Shown: positions 8,132-16,836 of the stretch, piece after piece
How positions within the stretch are numbered: position 1 is the stretch's first letter
Layout of the letters: each line of letters begins with the position of its first letter
NCBI RefSeq assembly: GCF_023197165.1
Contig: NZ_JALPRD010000006.1
Location: 62,001-126,000 of the forward strand
DNA from: Sphingopyxis sp. MSC1_008
GTDB taxonomy: Bacteria > Pseudomonadota > Alphaproteobacteria > Sphingomonadales > Sphingomonadaceae
Direction: 5' to 3'
DNA: 64,000 nucleotides
The notes under the pieces: model-generated
The model's database searches: none
What the model saw: the letters and a program-made list of their open reading frames with translations, nothing else
Told to the model about the DNA's origin: nothing
Made by a program: the position numbers and the translations under genes

Positions 8132-9271
8132 ATGGCGGGCACGACCGAGAAGGACCAGAAAACCGAACAGCCGACGGCGAAGAAGCTGTCGGATTCCGCG
8201 CGCGAAGGCGATGTGCTGATGTCGCGCGAACTCGCCACCGCGCTGATGATGCTCGCGGCTGCGGGCTGGATGGTCGCCGCGGGCGGCTGGTTCGTCCAGT
8301 CGGCGGGCGACCTCGTGCGCCGCGGCCTGACATTGACCGCCGCCGACGTCGCCGATTTTGCGCCCGCCGAGGCGCTGATGCGCAACGGCGCCGAAATATT
8401 GCTGCCGCTCGCGAGCCTGTTCGCGCTTGCGATCGGCGCCGCGGTCGCGGGTCCGGCGATGCTCGGTTCGTTCGGCTGGCGCGGCAAGGCGCTTCACTTC
8501 AAGGGCAACCGCATGAGCCCGATGGCCGGGCTCAAGCGCATGTTCGGGATGCAGGGCGTCACCGAGCTCGGCAAGGCGCTCGCCAAAGTGTTGCTGCTCG
8601 GCAGCATCGGGTACTGGCTCGTCCTGAACAGCCTGCCCGCGATCATGACGATGGCGTCGACCGACCTGATGGCGGCGATCGGATTGGCTGGAAAGGAAAT
8701 CGGCCATGCGATGCTGACGCTCGCCGGCGGGCTTGTCGTCATCGCACTGATCGACGTCCCGGTGCAATGGTTCCAGCGCAACCAGCGGCTGATGATGAGC
8801 AAGCAGGAAGTGAAAGAGGAAATGCGCCAGTCCGACGGCGCCCCCGAACTCAAGCAGGCGCAGCGCCAGCGCGCGCACGACATATTGAGCGGGTCGGCGC
8901 GCAAGGCGGTGTCCGACGCGACCGTCGTCCTGACCAACCCGACGCGTTTCTCGGTTGCGCTGCGCTATCGCCCCGGGGTCGATGCGGCGCCCGTCGTCGT
9001 CGCGCGCGGCCGCGGCGACGTCGCGCTGTCGATCCGCGAAATGGCGCGCGGCGCCAATGTCCCGCTGCTCGAATATCCGGCGCTTACACGCGCGATCTAT
9101 TTCACGGCGCGCGCGGGCCGTGTGATCCCCGAGGAATTGTTCGTCGCGGTCGCAACCGTGCTCGCTTTTGTGTTCCAGCTCGAACGCGCGGCCGCCGAAG
9201 GCACGGCGCCGCCTGCGGTCGACGTCCCGTCGTCGCATCGTTTCGATCCCGAAGGGCGACGTCAGGCTTAA
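8132..9271 (+). CDS. flhB: Flagellar export switch protein FlhB
   Basis: FlhB (379 aa) controls export substrate specificity through autocleavage of its cytoplasmic domain. The N-terminal half holds four transmembrane segments between about residues 30 and 215. The linker with MSKQEVKEEMRQSDGAPELK precedes the cleavage site. The site reads N269-P270-T271-R272, where the family normally has NPTH; the scissile Asn and Pro are kept. The C-terminal domain is otherwise standard. It follows fliR in the same operon. Confidence 0.97.
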   Translation: MAGTTEKDQKTEQPTAKKLSDSAREGDVLMSRELATALMMLAAAGWMVAAGGWFVQSAGDLVRRGLTLTAADVADFAPAEALMRNGAEILLPLASLFALAIGAAVAGPAMLGSFGWRGKALHFKGNRMSPMAGLKRMFGMQGVTELGKALAKVLLLGSIGYWLVLNSLPAIMTMASTDLMAAIGLAGKEIGHAMLTLAGGLVVIALIDVPVQWFQRNQRLMMSKQEVKEEMRQSDGAPELKQAQRQRAHDILSGSARKAVSDATVVLTNPTRFSVALRYRPGVDAAPVVVARGRGDVALSIREMARGANVPLLEYPALTRAIYFTARAGRVIPEELFVAVATVLAFVFQLERAAAEGTAPPAVDVPSSHRFDPEGRRQA

Positions 9272-9316
9272 TATCGCGTCGCGGCCGCCGTTAAGGGGTT
9301 CGAAGGATATTTTGCC

Positions 9317-10687
9317 ATGGTCAGTTCAATCGCCAACAGCCTCGGCTTCGGATCGGGCCTCGACGTCAAACAGCTCGTCACCGACCTGTCGAACGCATCG
9401 CGCGACCCTAAGATTGCGCGCATGAACTCGCTCAACCAGGCGAACCAGACGCGAATCAGCGCGCTGGCGCAGGCGCGATCGGATCTCGACGGCTTCGCCA
9501 ATTCGCTGGGCCAGATGGTCAGCGACGGCACGCTGCGCAGCACGCCGACCGTTTCCGACGAAAGCGTGCTCGGCGCCACCAGCCGCGCCGGCCTCTCCGC
9601 CGACAGCTTCGCCGCGACCGTCGTCGTGAACCAGCTCGCGCGCGCGCAGACCAATTATTCGGGCGTCGTCGCCGACCGTGCCGCCGCGATCGGCGCGGGC
9701 ACGATGACGCTGACCGTCGGCGGTGTCGCCAAGACGATCACCATCGGCGCGACGAACAACAGCCTCGACGGGCTGGCCAATGCGATCAACGCGAGCGGCG
9801 CTGGCGTAACCGCGTCGATCATCGCCGATGAGGGCGGCCACCGCCTGATCGTCAAAGGCCCGACGGGCGAGGTCGGCGCCTTCACCCTCGCCGCCGACGC
9901 CGGTGCCGACCCGGGCCTCGCCGCCTTTTCTACCAGCGGCGGCATGACCGTGGGCCAGACCGCCGCCAACGCCGAATTCACCATCGACGGCGTGGCATTC
10001 AGCCGCGCGAGCAACATCGTCGACGATGTGATCCCGGGCATGTCGCTCACGCTGAAAAAGGCGGCGCCCGGACAAGGCGTCGATATCGGCGCGAGCCGCC
10101 CGCTCGAGATGATCAAGCAGACCGTTGGCGATTTCGTTTCGGTCTATAACCAGCTCAAGAAAAGCCTTGTCGCGGCCTCCAGCATGTCGGGCGCGACGAC
10201 CTCGCTCCGCGAGATCGAACGCGAACTTTCTGGCCTGGTCAACAAGGTGCTTTCGAGCCACGGCAGCATCAACAAGCTGTCCGACATCGGCATTTCGTCG
10301 ACGAAGGACGGCCTGCTTTCGGTTGACAACGCCAAGCTCGACAAGGTGCTCGCCAGCGATGCGGGCGCGGTCGAGGCGCTGTTCAATCCGCGGCGCGATG
10401 CGACGCATACCGAAATGAGCGATCCCGGTATCGCTTTTGCGCTCGACGCGATCCGCGACAAGGCGGTCGGCGTCAATGGCGCGATCAATCGCGTCTCGAA
10501 AACGCTCAACGCCAAAAAGGAAAATCTCGTCGATCAGCTCGAGAAGATCGAGGAGCGCGAGAGCGCTTATAAGGCGCGGCTCGAGAAGCAATATGGCACG
10601 CTCGAAGCCAAGCTTGCGGCGTTCAAGGCGACGCAGACCTATCTCGAACAGCAAATCAAACTCTGGACGAACCAGGGTAACGACTAA
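9317..10687 (+). CDS. fliD: Flagellar filament cap protein FliD (HAP2)
   Basis: FliD (456 aa) caps the filament and folds flagellin at the tip. The N-terminal segment SLGFGSGLDVKQLVTDL and the C-terminal coiled region (about residues 380-450) that ends near LEQQIKLW are typical of FliD_N and FliD_C. The length is usual. A short gap of 45 bp separates it from flhB; the ATG is preceded by GAAGGA. It is probably part of the same transcription unit. Confidence 0.95.
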   Translation: MVSSIANSLGFGSGLDVKQLVTDLSNASRDPKIARMNSLNQANQTRISALAQARSDLDGFANSLGQMVSDGTLRSTPTVSDESVLGATSRAGLSADSFAATVVVNQLARAQTNYSGVVADRAAAIGAGTMTLTVGGVAKTITIGATNNSLDGLANAINASGAGVTASIIADEGGHRLIVKGPTGEVGAFTLAADAGADPGLAAFSTSGGMTVGQTAANAEFTIDGVAFSRASNIVDDVIPGMSLTLKKAAPGQGVDIGASRPLEMIKQTVGDFVSVYNQLKKSLVAASSMSGATTSLREIERELSGLVNKVLSSHGSINKLSDIGISSTKDGLLSVDNAKLDKVLASDAGAVEALFNPRRDATHTEMSDPGIAFALDAIRDKAVGVNGAINRVSKTLNAKKENLVDQLEKIEERESAYKARLEKQYGTLEAKLAAFKATQTYLEQQIKLWTNQGND

Positions 10688-10712
10688 GAACTAGGACTTG
10701 GGGACCGCCGCC

Positions 10713-11102
10713 GTGAACGCTACCGCCTCGACCGTCCGGGCGACCGGGCTTTATCGCCGATTGCAGCATGAAAGCCGCGCCGCCGCAGCCGACCCCGTCG
10801 AGCTCGTCACCATGCTCTATGACGAGCTGGAGACCGCGGTGGGCGTGCTGGGGGCGATGATCCGGCAGGGGCAGCGCGTCTCGGCCACCGAGCCCGCGCA
10901 CCGCGCCCGCGCGATCCTGATTGGCCTCGATGCCGGACTCGACCGTGACAAGGGCGGCGATGTCGCCACCGCGCTGTCGCGCGTCTATCGCAGCATGCGC
11001 CGCAAGCTCGACGATGCGGTGTTGGCGAACAGCGCCGAAGGACTCGCCGAATTGCTCGAGGGAATTTTGACGATCAGCGCCGCCTGGCGCCAGCTTCGAT
11101 AG
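10713..11102 (+). CDS. fliS: Flagellin export chaperone FliS
   Basis: FliS (129 aa from this start) is the cytoplasmic chaperone of flagellin. The helical sequence fits FliS: DPVELVTMLYDELETAVGVLGAMI matches the family core, followed by the helix with GLDAGLDRDKGGDVATALSRVY. I prefer GTG at 10713, since GGGGA lies 8 bp upstream; a TTG at 10698 is in frame but has no separate ribosome site. It directly follows fliD and is followed by a strong hairpin. No flagellin gene is present in the window. Confidence 0.88.
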   Translation: MNATASTVRATGLYRRLQHESRAAAADPVELVTMLYDELETAVGVLGAMIRQGQRVSATEPAHRARAILIGLDAGLDRDKGGDVATALSRVYRSMRRKLDDAVLANSAEGLAELLEGILTISAAWRQLR

Positions 11103-11129
11103 CGTTTCTCCACTGACGTGGAACGGCAC

Positions 11130-11167
11130 CGGCCCGCCCCTCGAAGGAGGTGCGGGCCGTCTTCGTT
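11130..11167 (+). terminator. Rho-independent terminator after fliS
   Basis: Arms CGGCCCGC (11130-11137) and GCGGGCCG (11152-11159) pair perfectly, the inner CCTC/GAGG extends the stem, and TCTTCGTTT follows. It lies 28 bp after the fliS stop and probably ends the forward fliG-fliS operon. Confidence 0.8.
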
Positions 11168-11185
11168 TGAATGAGCCCGCTGGTT

Positions 11186-11220
11186 ACCCGGCCGCCCATG
11201 GTGGGGACGGGCGGCCGGGT
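11186..11220. repeat. 12-bp perfect inverted repeat between fliS and flbD
   Basis: ACCCGGCCGCCC (11186-11197) and GGGCGGCCGGGT (11209-11220) are perfectly complementary around an 11-nt loop. There is no T-run on either side. It sits between convergent fliS and the flbD-like gene, so it may act as a second, Rho-assisted or bidirectional stop, or as an RNA-stabilising hairpin. Confidence 0.6.
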
Positions 11221-11281
11221 GGTGCGGGAGCGGACCAGAGCTCCCTTTTTCAGCGGGTGCTGAAACTTGTGTCGCGGGCCG

Positions 11282-12340
11282 TCAGGCAGCCTGCTGGTGG
11301 ACGCCATATTTGCGCATCTTTTCGATCAGCGTGGTGCGCTTCAGCGTCAGCAGGCGCGCCGCTTCCGAAATAATGCCGTCGGCGAGGTCGAGCGCGACGT
11401 GGATCTGTTCGAGCTCGATCGTTTCGATCTCGCGCTTGAGGTCGATCGGGCGGCCCGGTGCCGGCGTCTTGGCGTGCGCCGCGGCCGGGGCCACATCTTC
11501 CGCGGTGGCCGGCACCGCGACGGGGCTGCTGGGGACAGCCCGTCGCGGTGCTAGCGCTGCGGTGGGGTTCAAAAGCATGGCGACGTCGTCGAGACCGAGC
11601 GTCTCGCCGCCATGGAGAACGCTGGCGCGTTCCACAAAATTGCGCAGTTCGCGGACATTGCCCGGCCAGCCATGCTGCATCAGCAGCGTCATCGCCGCAT
11701 CGTCGAAACGGCATTTGGCGTCGGCGGGCATCTGGCGCTGGAAATGGCGGATGAGTGCCGGAATATCCTCGACGCGGTTGGCAAGGCTGGGGACCTGGAG
11801 CACAACCACGCCGAGCCGGAAGAACAGGTCTTCGCGGAATTTGCCATCGGCGATCGCGGCGCCGAGATCCTGGTGGGTAGCCGAAATGACGCGGACGTCG
11901 ACGGCCTTCACATCGCTGCTGCCGACGCGGACGATCGTCCGGTCTTCGAGCACGCGGAGCAGTTTCACCTGCATGTCGAAACGCATGTCGCCGATTTCGT
12001 CGAGGAAGAGCGTGCCGCCCTCAGTCGCTTCGAAATGGCCGATGCGGCGGGCATGGGCGCCGGTGAAGCTGCCCTTTTCATGCCCGAAGAGTTCGGATTC
12101 GATAAGTTCGCCGGGGATTGCGCCGCAGTTGATTGCCGAGAAAGCCTTGCCGGCACGGGCGCCTTCGTCGTGGATCGCACGGGCAACGAGTTCCTTGCCC
12201 GAGCCCGACGGGCCGCAGAGCATGACCGAGGCGTTCGAGCGCGCCACGCGGCGGATCATCTCGCGCAGCCGGCAGGTCGCCGGGCTCGTGCCGATGATCA
12301 GCGCTTCGAGCGCCGTATTGTTATTCTGCCCCACAGTCAT
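11282..12340 (-). CDS. flbD: Sigma-54-dependent activator, FlbD-like, without receiver domain
   Basis: A 352-aa enhancer-binding protein consisting of an AAA+ domain and a Fis-type HTH. Walker A GPSGSGKE lies at about residues 43-50, the sigma-54 contact loop reads GSFTGA (about 90-95; canonical GAFTGA) and Walker B LFLDEIGD is at about 111-118. The C-terminal HTH is at about 305-350. There is no N-terminal receiver domain; about 15 residues precede the AAA+ fold. The ATG at 12340 is preceded by GGAG at 6 bp; an upstream in-frame GTG overlaps that ribosome site and is rejected. Its place between flagellar operons and the nearby sigma-54 elements suggests it drives class II flagellar genes. 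Confidence 0.88.
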   Translation of the reverse strand: MTVGQNNNTALEALIIGTSPATCRLREMIRRVARSNASVMLCGPSGSGKELVARAIHDEGARAGKAFSAINCGAIPGELIESELFGHEKGSFTGAHARRIGHFEATEGGTLFLDEIGDMRFDMQVKLLRVLEDRTIVRVGSSDVKAVDVRVISATHQDLGAAIADGKFREDLFFRLGVVVLQVPSLANRVEDIPALIRHFQRQMPADAKCRFDDAAMTLLMQHGWPGNVRELRNFVERASVLHGGETLGLDDVAMLLNPTAALAPRRAVPSSPVAVPATAEDVAPAAAHAKTPAPGRPIDLKREIETIELEQIHVALDLADGIISEAARLLTLKRTTLIEKMRKYGVHQQAA

Positions 12341-12456
12341 TTCAGTCTCCACCGCACCGCCCGCTCGGTGCCCCCTTCGATGGATTCAGGAATTGACGAA
12401 ATTGGTAAACGAAAGCTTATCAGCCGTCACCTAACCCATTCAAATTAAAGAGATAT

Positions 12457-12531
12457 TGCCAGATTGGAAGTAATTAACGCGCAATCGCGTTAACTATCTC
12501 CAATATGCTGCCAAACTGGCACTAATTGCCA
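12457..12531. promoter_or_regulatory. Dense inverted repeats in the flbD upstream region
   Basis: The 196-bp gap between motB and the flbD-like gene holds a compound palindrome. TTAACGCG (12474-12481) and CGCGTTAA (12486-12493) face each other around CAAT, and the flanking ATTGGA and TCCAAT are also symmetric. Next to it TGCCA-AAC-TGGCA (about 12509-12521) and a further TGCCA form a second set. The likely role is as an operator for flbD; a terminator for motB is also possible. Confidence 0.55.
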
Positions 12532-12536
12532 TGCGC

Positions 12537-13385
12537 CTAGCGCCAGCCCAGCGTGATCGAGATGCGGCGATTACGCGGATCGAATCGGTCGGAGGGGACA
12601 TAGGGCTCCCGATCGGCGACCCCTTCGATTCGCGAGAAGCGATTCGAGGCGATGCCGCGGAACTCGAGATAGTGGCGCGTGACCTCCGCCCGGTCGACCG
12701 ACAGGCGCCAGTTATTCGTCCCCGACTTCGCCGACCAGGGGGCGGCGTCGGTGTGGCCGCGGATCATCACCTGGTTCGTTACCGCCGCGACGGGCTTCGC
12801 GATTTCGCTGAACAGCCGCGCGCCGTCGGGGGTCAGCTGGCTGGTGCCGATCACGAACATCGAAAAATCCGCATCGTCGACGACGTCGATGCGCAGCCCC
12901 TCGAGCGTTTCGGTAAAGCGGAGGTTGGGCGCCAGGCGCTTGAGGTCGCCTTTTGCCTGCAATTGATCCATCAGCGTCTGGGCGAGCTTCCTGAACTGCT
13001 GCTTGTCGCTCGCGCGCTCGCGCCCCGACGCTTCGCGCGGTCCGCCGTCGGCGTCGCGCGGGATCGTCATCGAGCGCGTGCCCGTCTGTGCCGCACCATG
13101 CGGATATTTGTCCGCCGACACCAGCGAGTCGCCGCCGAACAGGCCGTTCGACCCCGCGGTGTCCTGTTTGCTCTGGACGATCGTCGGCGCAAAATAGTCG
13201 GCGAGCGCCTTGCGCTGCGCCTCGTTCGTCGCACCGAGCAGCCACATCAGAAGGAAGAAGGCCATCATCGCGGTAACGAAGTCGGCATAGGCGACCTTCC
13301 ACGCGCCGCCGTGATGGCCGCCGTGCGCCTGCTGGATCACCTTCTTGACGATGATCGGCCGCGGCATGTTGGGACGTGCGGCCAT
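12537..13385 (-). CDS. motB: Flagellar stator protein MotB
   Basis: MotB (282 aa) anchors the stator to peptidoglycan and carries the ion-binding aspartate. The sequence GGAWKVAYADFVTAMMAFF places the essential Asp at residue 35, at the start of a single transmembrane helix (about 33-51). The periplasmic OmpA-like domain (about 150-280) includes IRGHTDAAPW and NWRLSVDRAEVTRHYL. The start shares a base with the motA stop, so the pair is co-translated. Confidence 0.97.
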   Translation of the reverse strand: MAARPNMPRPIIVKKVIQQAHGGHHGGAWKVAYADFVTAMMAFFLLMWLLGATNEAQRKALADYFAPTIVQSKQDTAGSNGLFGGDSLVSADKYPHGAAQTGTRSMTIPRDADGGPREASGRERASDKQQFRKLAQTLMDQLQAKGDLKRLAPNLRFTETLEGLRIDVVDDADFSMFVIGTSQLTPDGARLFSEIAKPVAAVTNQVMIRGHTDAAPWSAKSGTNNWRLSVDRAEVTRHYLEFRGIASNRFSRIEGVADREPYVPSDRFDPRNRRISITLGWR

Positions 13386-14248
13386 CAGCGACCCCGCATT
13401 CCGTCGAACACTTCGGCAAAGCTCGGCTGGTTATGATGGTCGACGCCCGACCGCGCGGCCTCGATGACCAGCGGCTGCGGGTGGCCGTGAAGCGACGCGA
13501 TGATCAGCTGCTTCACCGTGTGATAGATGGCGGCGTCGCTTTCGATCACCGCCTTGGCGCGCGTCGCGAACGGGCCAACGAGGCCGTAGGCGAGGAGCAC
13601 GCCGAGGAAGGTGCCGACGAGCGCCGAACCGATCATCGCCCCCAGGATTGCCGGCGGCTTGTCGATCGAGCCCATCGTCTTCACGACGCCGAGCACCGCG
13701 GCGACGATGCCGAGCGCGGGAAGCGCGTCGGCAAGGCTCTGCAGGCCTTCGGCGGGCTTCATCGAATGATGATGGTGGCTCTTCAGCGCATTATCCATCA
13801 CCTCTTCGACCGCGTGCGGATCGAGCGTGCCCGACGACACGACGACGAGGCGCAGCGTATCGCAGATCAGGTGGACGAGCGTATCGTCCTTCAAAAGCTT
13901 GGGATATTGCTGGAAGATCGTCGAGTTTTTCGGATCCTCGATATGCGGCTCGACGGCAACAGGTCCTTCGGTGCGCATCATCTTCATCAGCGTCGAGACG
14001 AGCAGGATGCAATCGAGATAGTCCTGCTTCTTATACTTCGGTCCCTTGAACACCTTGGCGAGCCCGCCGCCCAGCGCCTTCAGATCGGCGCCCGAATTGC
14101 CGATGATCAGCGAGCCGAGCGCCGCACCGCCGATGATCAGCATCTCGTGCGGCAGCGCGTGCATGACGGGACCCAGATTGCCCCCGGTCAGCGCGAAGCC
14201 CCCGAAGACCAGCAGGATCAGTACGACAATGCCGACAACGGGAAACAT
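13385..14248 (-). CDS. motA: Flagellar stator protein MotA
   Basis: MotA (287 aa) forms the stator ring with MotB. It has four hydrophobic segments, two near the N-terminus and two in the C-terminal half, with a large cytoplasmic loop between. The segments ADALPALGIVAAVLGVVKTMG and GAMIGSALVGTFLGVLLAYG are family signatures. A run of four histidines (HHHH) in the loop is unusual. The 102 bp upstream contains a small hairpin (CCGGCT/AGCCGG) but no sigma-54 element I can identify. Confidence 0.97.
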   Translation of the reverse strand: MFPVVGIVVLILLVFGGFALTGGNLGPVMHALPHEMLIIGGAALGSLIIGNSGADLKALGGGLAKVFKGPKYKKQDYLDCILLVSTLMKMMRTEGPVAVEPHIEDPKNSTIFQQYPKLLKDDTLVHLICDTLRLVVVSSGTLDPHAVEEVMDNALKSHHHHSMKPAEGLQSLADALPALGIVAAVLGVVKTMGSIDKPPAILGAMIGSALVGTFLGVLLAYGLVGPFATRAKAVIESDAAIYHTVKQLIIASLHGHPQPLVIEAARSGVDHHNQPSFAEVFDGMRGR

Positions 14249-14350
14249 GTGCGAGCAAACTCCATTCGGACCCGGCTGTCGAAGCCGGCCCCCGCAAATT
14301 CAGGGACGTCTTGATAAGTAACGGCAGCGGCGCCGAAAAATTGAGGGCCG

Positions 14351-15181
14351 TCAGTTCAAAATATCGAACAAGCTCTGCCGGTTGATCTTCGCAAAGGCCG
14401 CCTGCGCCGCCTGCAGCGTCAGATCCTGGGCATTGAGCTGCGCGATCGCGACATCGAGGTCGGTGTCCTCGACTGACGATCGTTCGTCCTTGAGCGTGAT
14501 CCCGCGCAATGCGAGCCCGTCGCCGATGCGTTCGAGCCGTCCGCCCGACAGGCCGATTTCGGCATGTTTATCAGCGGCATGGCTGATCGCAGTGTCAAGT
14601 GCCGTGATCGAGGTTCCCATTGCTGCCTTGTCGCCCGCCGCAACCGCGGCCGCCGCGTCGCGAATGCCCGTCGACAGGCTGTTCCCGCCGACGACAAAAA
14701 CATCCGCCGCCGACGGAACGGGCGCAAAGCTAAGATCCGAATCGAAACGCATCACGCGCGCGGTGCCGGTCGCGAACACGGGCTCGCCATTCGAATCGCG
14801 CGTTGCAGCCAGCGCATCGAGCTCGTCGGCGATCGTGCCGAGCTCGGCAGCGATCGTCGCCCGGTCGGCGGGGTTCGTCGTGTCGCTCGACGCCGCGAGC
14901 GTCAGCTCGCGCGCGCGCGTCATCAGGCTACTGACCGACTTCATGACGCCATCGGCCTGCGACACCAGCGCGTCGGCCGAATTCACATTGGCCGACCAGG
15001 CGGTCATGCTCGCCTGCGTCGTGCCGATCGTCGCGATCCGCCGCGCCGCGACCGGATCGTCGGACATGCGGAGCAATTTCTTGCCGCCCGAAATCTGGAT
15101 CTGCGTGCGCTCGAGCGCATCGGCGAGCTTCTGTTGGCGCGCGATTTCGCGCGTCATGCGGTTGCCCACGGCGTTGATCAT
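14351..15181 (-). CDS. flgL: Flagellar hook-filament junction protein FlgL (HAP3)
   Basis: FlgL (276 aa) joins hook to filament. The N-terminal flagellin-like helix region contains ALERTQIQISGGKKLLRMSD and the C-terminal one DVAIAQLNAQDLTLQAAQAAF, both typical. It is the last gene of the reverse flg operon, 15 bp after flgK. Confidence 0.94.
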   Translation of the reverse strand: MINAVGNRMTREIARQQKLADALERTQIQISGGKKLLRMSDDPVAARRIATIGTTQASMTAWSANVNSADALVSQADGVMKSVSSLMTRARELTLAASSDTTNPADRATIAAELGTIADELDALAATRDSNGEPVFATGTARVMRFDSDLSFAPVPSAADVFVVGGNSLSTGIRDAAAAVAAGDKAAMGTSITALDTAISHAADKHAEIGLSGGRLERIGDGLALRGITLKDERSSVEDTDLDVAIAQLNAQDLTLQAAQAAFAKINRQSLFDILN

Positions 15182-15196
15182 GATCCTGACCCTTCC

Positions 15197-16522
15197 TTAG
15201 AGCGAGCTGAGCAATGTTTGCATGGTTTCGCGCGCCACCTGGATCGTGCGCGCGGCGGCCGAATAGGCTTGCTGGAAGCGCAGCAGTTCGGCGGCTTCGG
15301 TGTCGAGATCGACCTGACTGACGCCGTCGCGCGCCGCGGCCGAGGCATCGGCGCGCGTCGCCGCGGCGGCGTCCTGTGCCCGCGCCGACGACACCGCCTG
15401 CGCCTGTGTCGCCAGATGGCCCGACCAGCGTGCTTCGGGATCGTTCGCGCCGCGCATCGCACCGAGCGCAAGCATATTGCCGTTGCTGCCCGACGCATTC
15501 GCCGCCGCCACCTGATCGGGGGCCAGCGGCGCGGCGGCCAGCGTGGCCGCGCTGGTGCCGGTGAACAGCGGCTGCCCCGGATTGCCGTTGGCATCGGTGC
15601 CCGCCTGGTGCGCGGCGTTGAGCTGGTTCGCGAACTGCGTCGCCATCGTGTCGAGCGATGCGCGCTGGTCGGCGACATGGTTCGCCCCCTCGGCGAGGCC
15701 GGCGAGCGAGCCGGTCGAGATCGCAAGCGGCGAACCGCCGACGCTGTACGACAGGCGTCCGTCGGGGGCCGCAGTGACCGAAATCGGGTTCACGACGCCG
15801 CCGCCGACGAGCAGGTCGCCCGATCCGGCCGCGCGCAGCGTCACCGCGCCATTGTTGTCGAAGGTCGGGCTGACGCCGGCCTGCGACGACAATTTGTCGA
15901 GCAGCCGGTCGCGTTCGTCGAGCAGGCTCGCCTCGTTGGTCGACCCCGGCCGCGCCTTGCGCAAGCCGATGTTGATCTGTTCGAGCGCGCCCAGGTCCGC
16001 ATTGAACTGGTCGACCTCGCTTGCCGCGGCGCCCTCGATCCCCTCGCCCATCTTGTCGAGCTCGTTCGCCGCGGTGCGGAAGCCTGACGCGGTATCGTCG
16101 ACCGATTGCAGGAACTGCGCACGCAGCGTCCGGTTCGACGGATCGGCGGTCAGCTGGTCGGCGGTGGTGTAAAGCTTGGTGAGCCCCGTCTTGATACCGT
16201 TGGTTTCGTCGCTGAGCGCGCCTTCGACCTTGTCGAGCCAGCTCAGTTTCGTCGCCGAACGATTGGCATCGCCCGAGGTGATGCGCGAATCCTCGATCAG
16301 CCATCCATCGACCGAGCGGTCGATGCCGCGAATGTCGACGCCGCCGGGGTTGGTATTGCCGCGGTAAAAGATCGAATTGCCGCCACCGACGGCTTCCATC
16401 ATTTCGAGCCGGCGCCGCGCATATCCGGGGGTCTGGGCGTTGGCGATATTGTCGCCGATCGTCGAGAGCGCACGCGAATAGGCTTTGAGCCCGCTATAGC
16501 CGATGCCGAGCAGGTCGCTCAT
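15197..16522 (-). CDS. flgK: Flagellar hook-associated protein FlgK (HAP1)
   Basis: FlgK (441 aa) is the first hook-filament junction protein. The N-terminal rod-type motif is present (LLGIGYSGLKAYSRALSTIG, then DNIANAQTPGYARR), as is the C-terminal VDLDTEAAELLRFQQAYSAA. The length is below many enteric FlgK proteins (about 545 aa), implying a smaller outer domain. It overlaps flgJ by 4 bp (ATGA). Confidence 0.95.
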   Translation of the reverse strand: MSDLLGIGYSGLKAYSRALSTIGDNIANAQTPGYARRRLEMMEAVGGGNSIFYRGNTNPGGVDIRGIDRSVDGWLIEDSRITSGDANRSATKLSWLDKVEGALSDETNGIKTGLTKLYTTADQLTADPSNRTLRAQFLQSVDDTASGFRTAANELDKMGEGIEGAAASEVDQFNADLGALEQINIGLRKARPGSTNEASLLDERDRLLDKLSSQAGVSPTFDNNGAVTLRAAGSGDLLVGGGVVNPISVTAAPDGRLSYSVGGSPLAISTGSLAGLAEGANHVADQRASLDTMATQFANQLNAAHQAGTDANGNPGQPLFTGTSAATLAAAPLAPDQVAAANASGSNGNMLALGAMRGANDPEARWSGHLATQAQAVSSARAQDAAAATRADASAAARDGVSQVDLDTEAAELLRFQQAYSAAARTIQVARETMQTLLSSL

Positions 16523-16836
16523 TGCACGCCTCCCCCAATGCGTCCGGCGTGGCCGGCAAGCTGGCCGCGGAACTGCCGCTCAACCATGTCGGCGATGCCG
16601 AACTGGCGCATCGCGGCGAGGCTGTCGGCGGTGCGCGCGTCGGCCATTTCGCGGAAATTGTCGGTCGCGCTCGACCCCAATATATCGTCGCCGAGCTTGG
16701 CCTGCCGCATCGACGCCATCAGCTGGCGCAGGATCACGGCTTCGAATGCCTCGGCCGCCTTGCGCAGCCCGCCATCGCCGCCGCCAGCCGCAGCGGGCGT
16801 CGGCGTGGCACCGATCGGAGAAATAGGGCTCGTCAT
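16519..16836 (-). CDS. flgJ: Rod-binding protein FlgJ, single-domain form
   Basis: A 105-aa protein matching the rod-binding N-terminal domain of FlgJ: LRKAAEAFEAVILRQLMASMR and DNFREMADARTADSLAAM. The muramidase domain that follows in gamma-proteobacterial FlgJ is absent, as in many alphaproteobacteria. Peptidoglycan opening is presumably provided by the separate transglycosylase at 23711-24538. It overlaps both flgI and flgK by 4 bp. Confidence 0.9.
   Translation of the reverse strand: MTSPISPIGATPTPAAAGGGDGGLRKAAEAFEAVILRQLMASMRQAKLGDDILGSSATDNFREMADARTADSLAAMRQFGIADMVERQFRGQLAGHAGRIGGGVQ

Noticed and set aside
7391-9238. 615-codon reverse-strand open frame opposite fliR and flhB
   Set aside because: The translation is Arg/His/Asp-rich low complexity, a typical shadow in GC-rich coding DNA; fliR and flhB are certain on the other strand.
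11236-11258. TTTCAGC-GGGT-GCTGAAA hairpin as a terminator
   Set aside because: The T-run precedes the stem on the forward strand, and no T-run follows on either strand.
12341-12352. GTG start four codons upstream for the FlbD-like gene
   Set aside because: The GTG is part of the GGTGGAG ribosome site for the ATG at 12340.
12474-12493. CtrA binding site reading of the TTAA...TTAA element
   Set aside because: The consensus is TTAA-N7-TTAA; here the spacer is 12 bp, so it does not fit.
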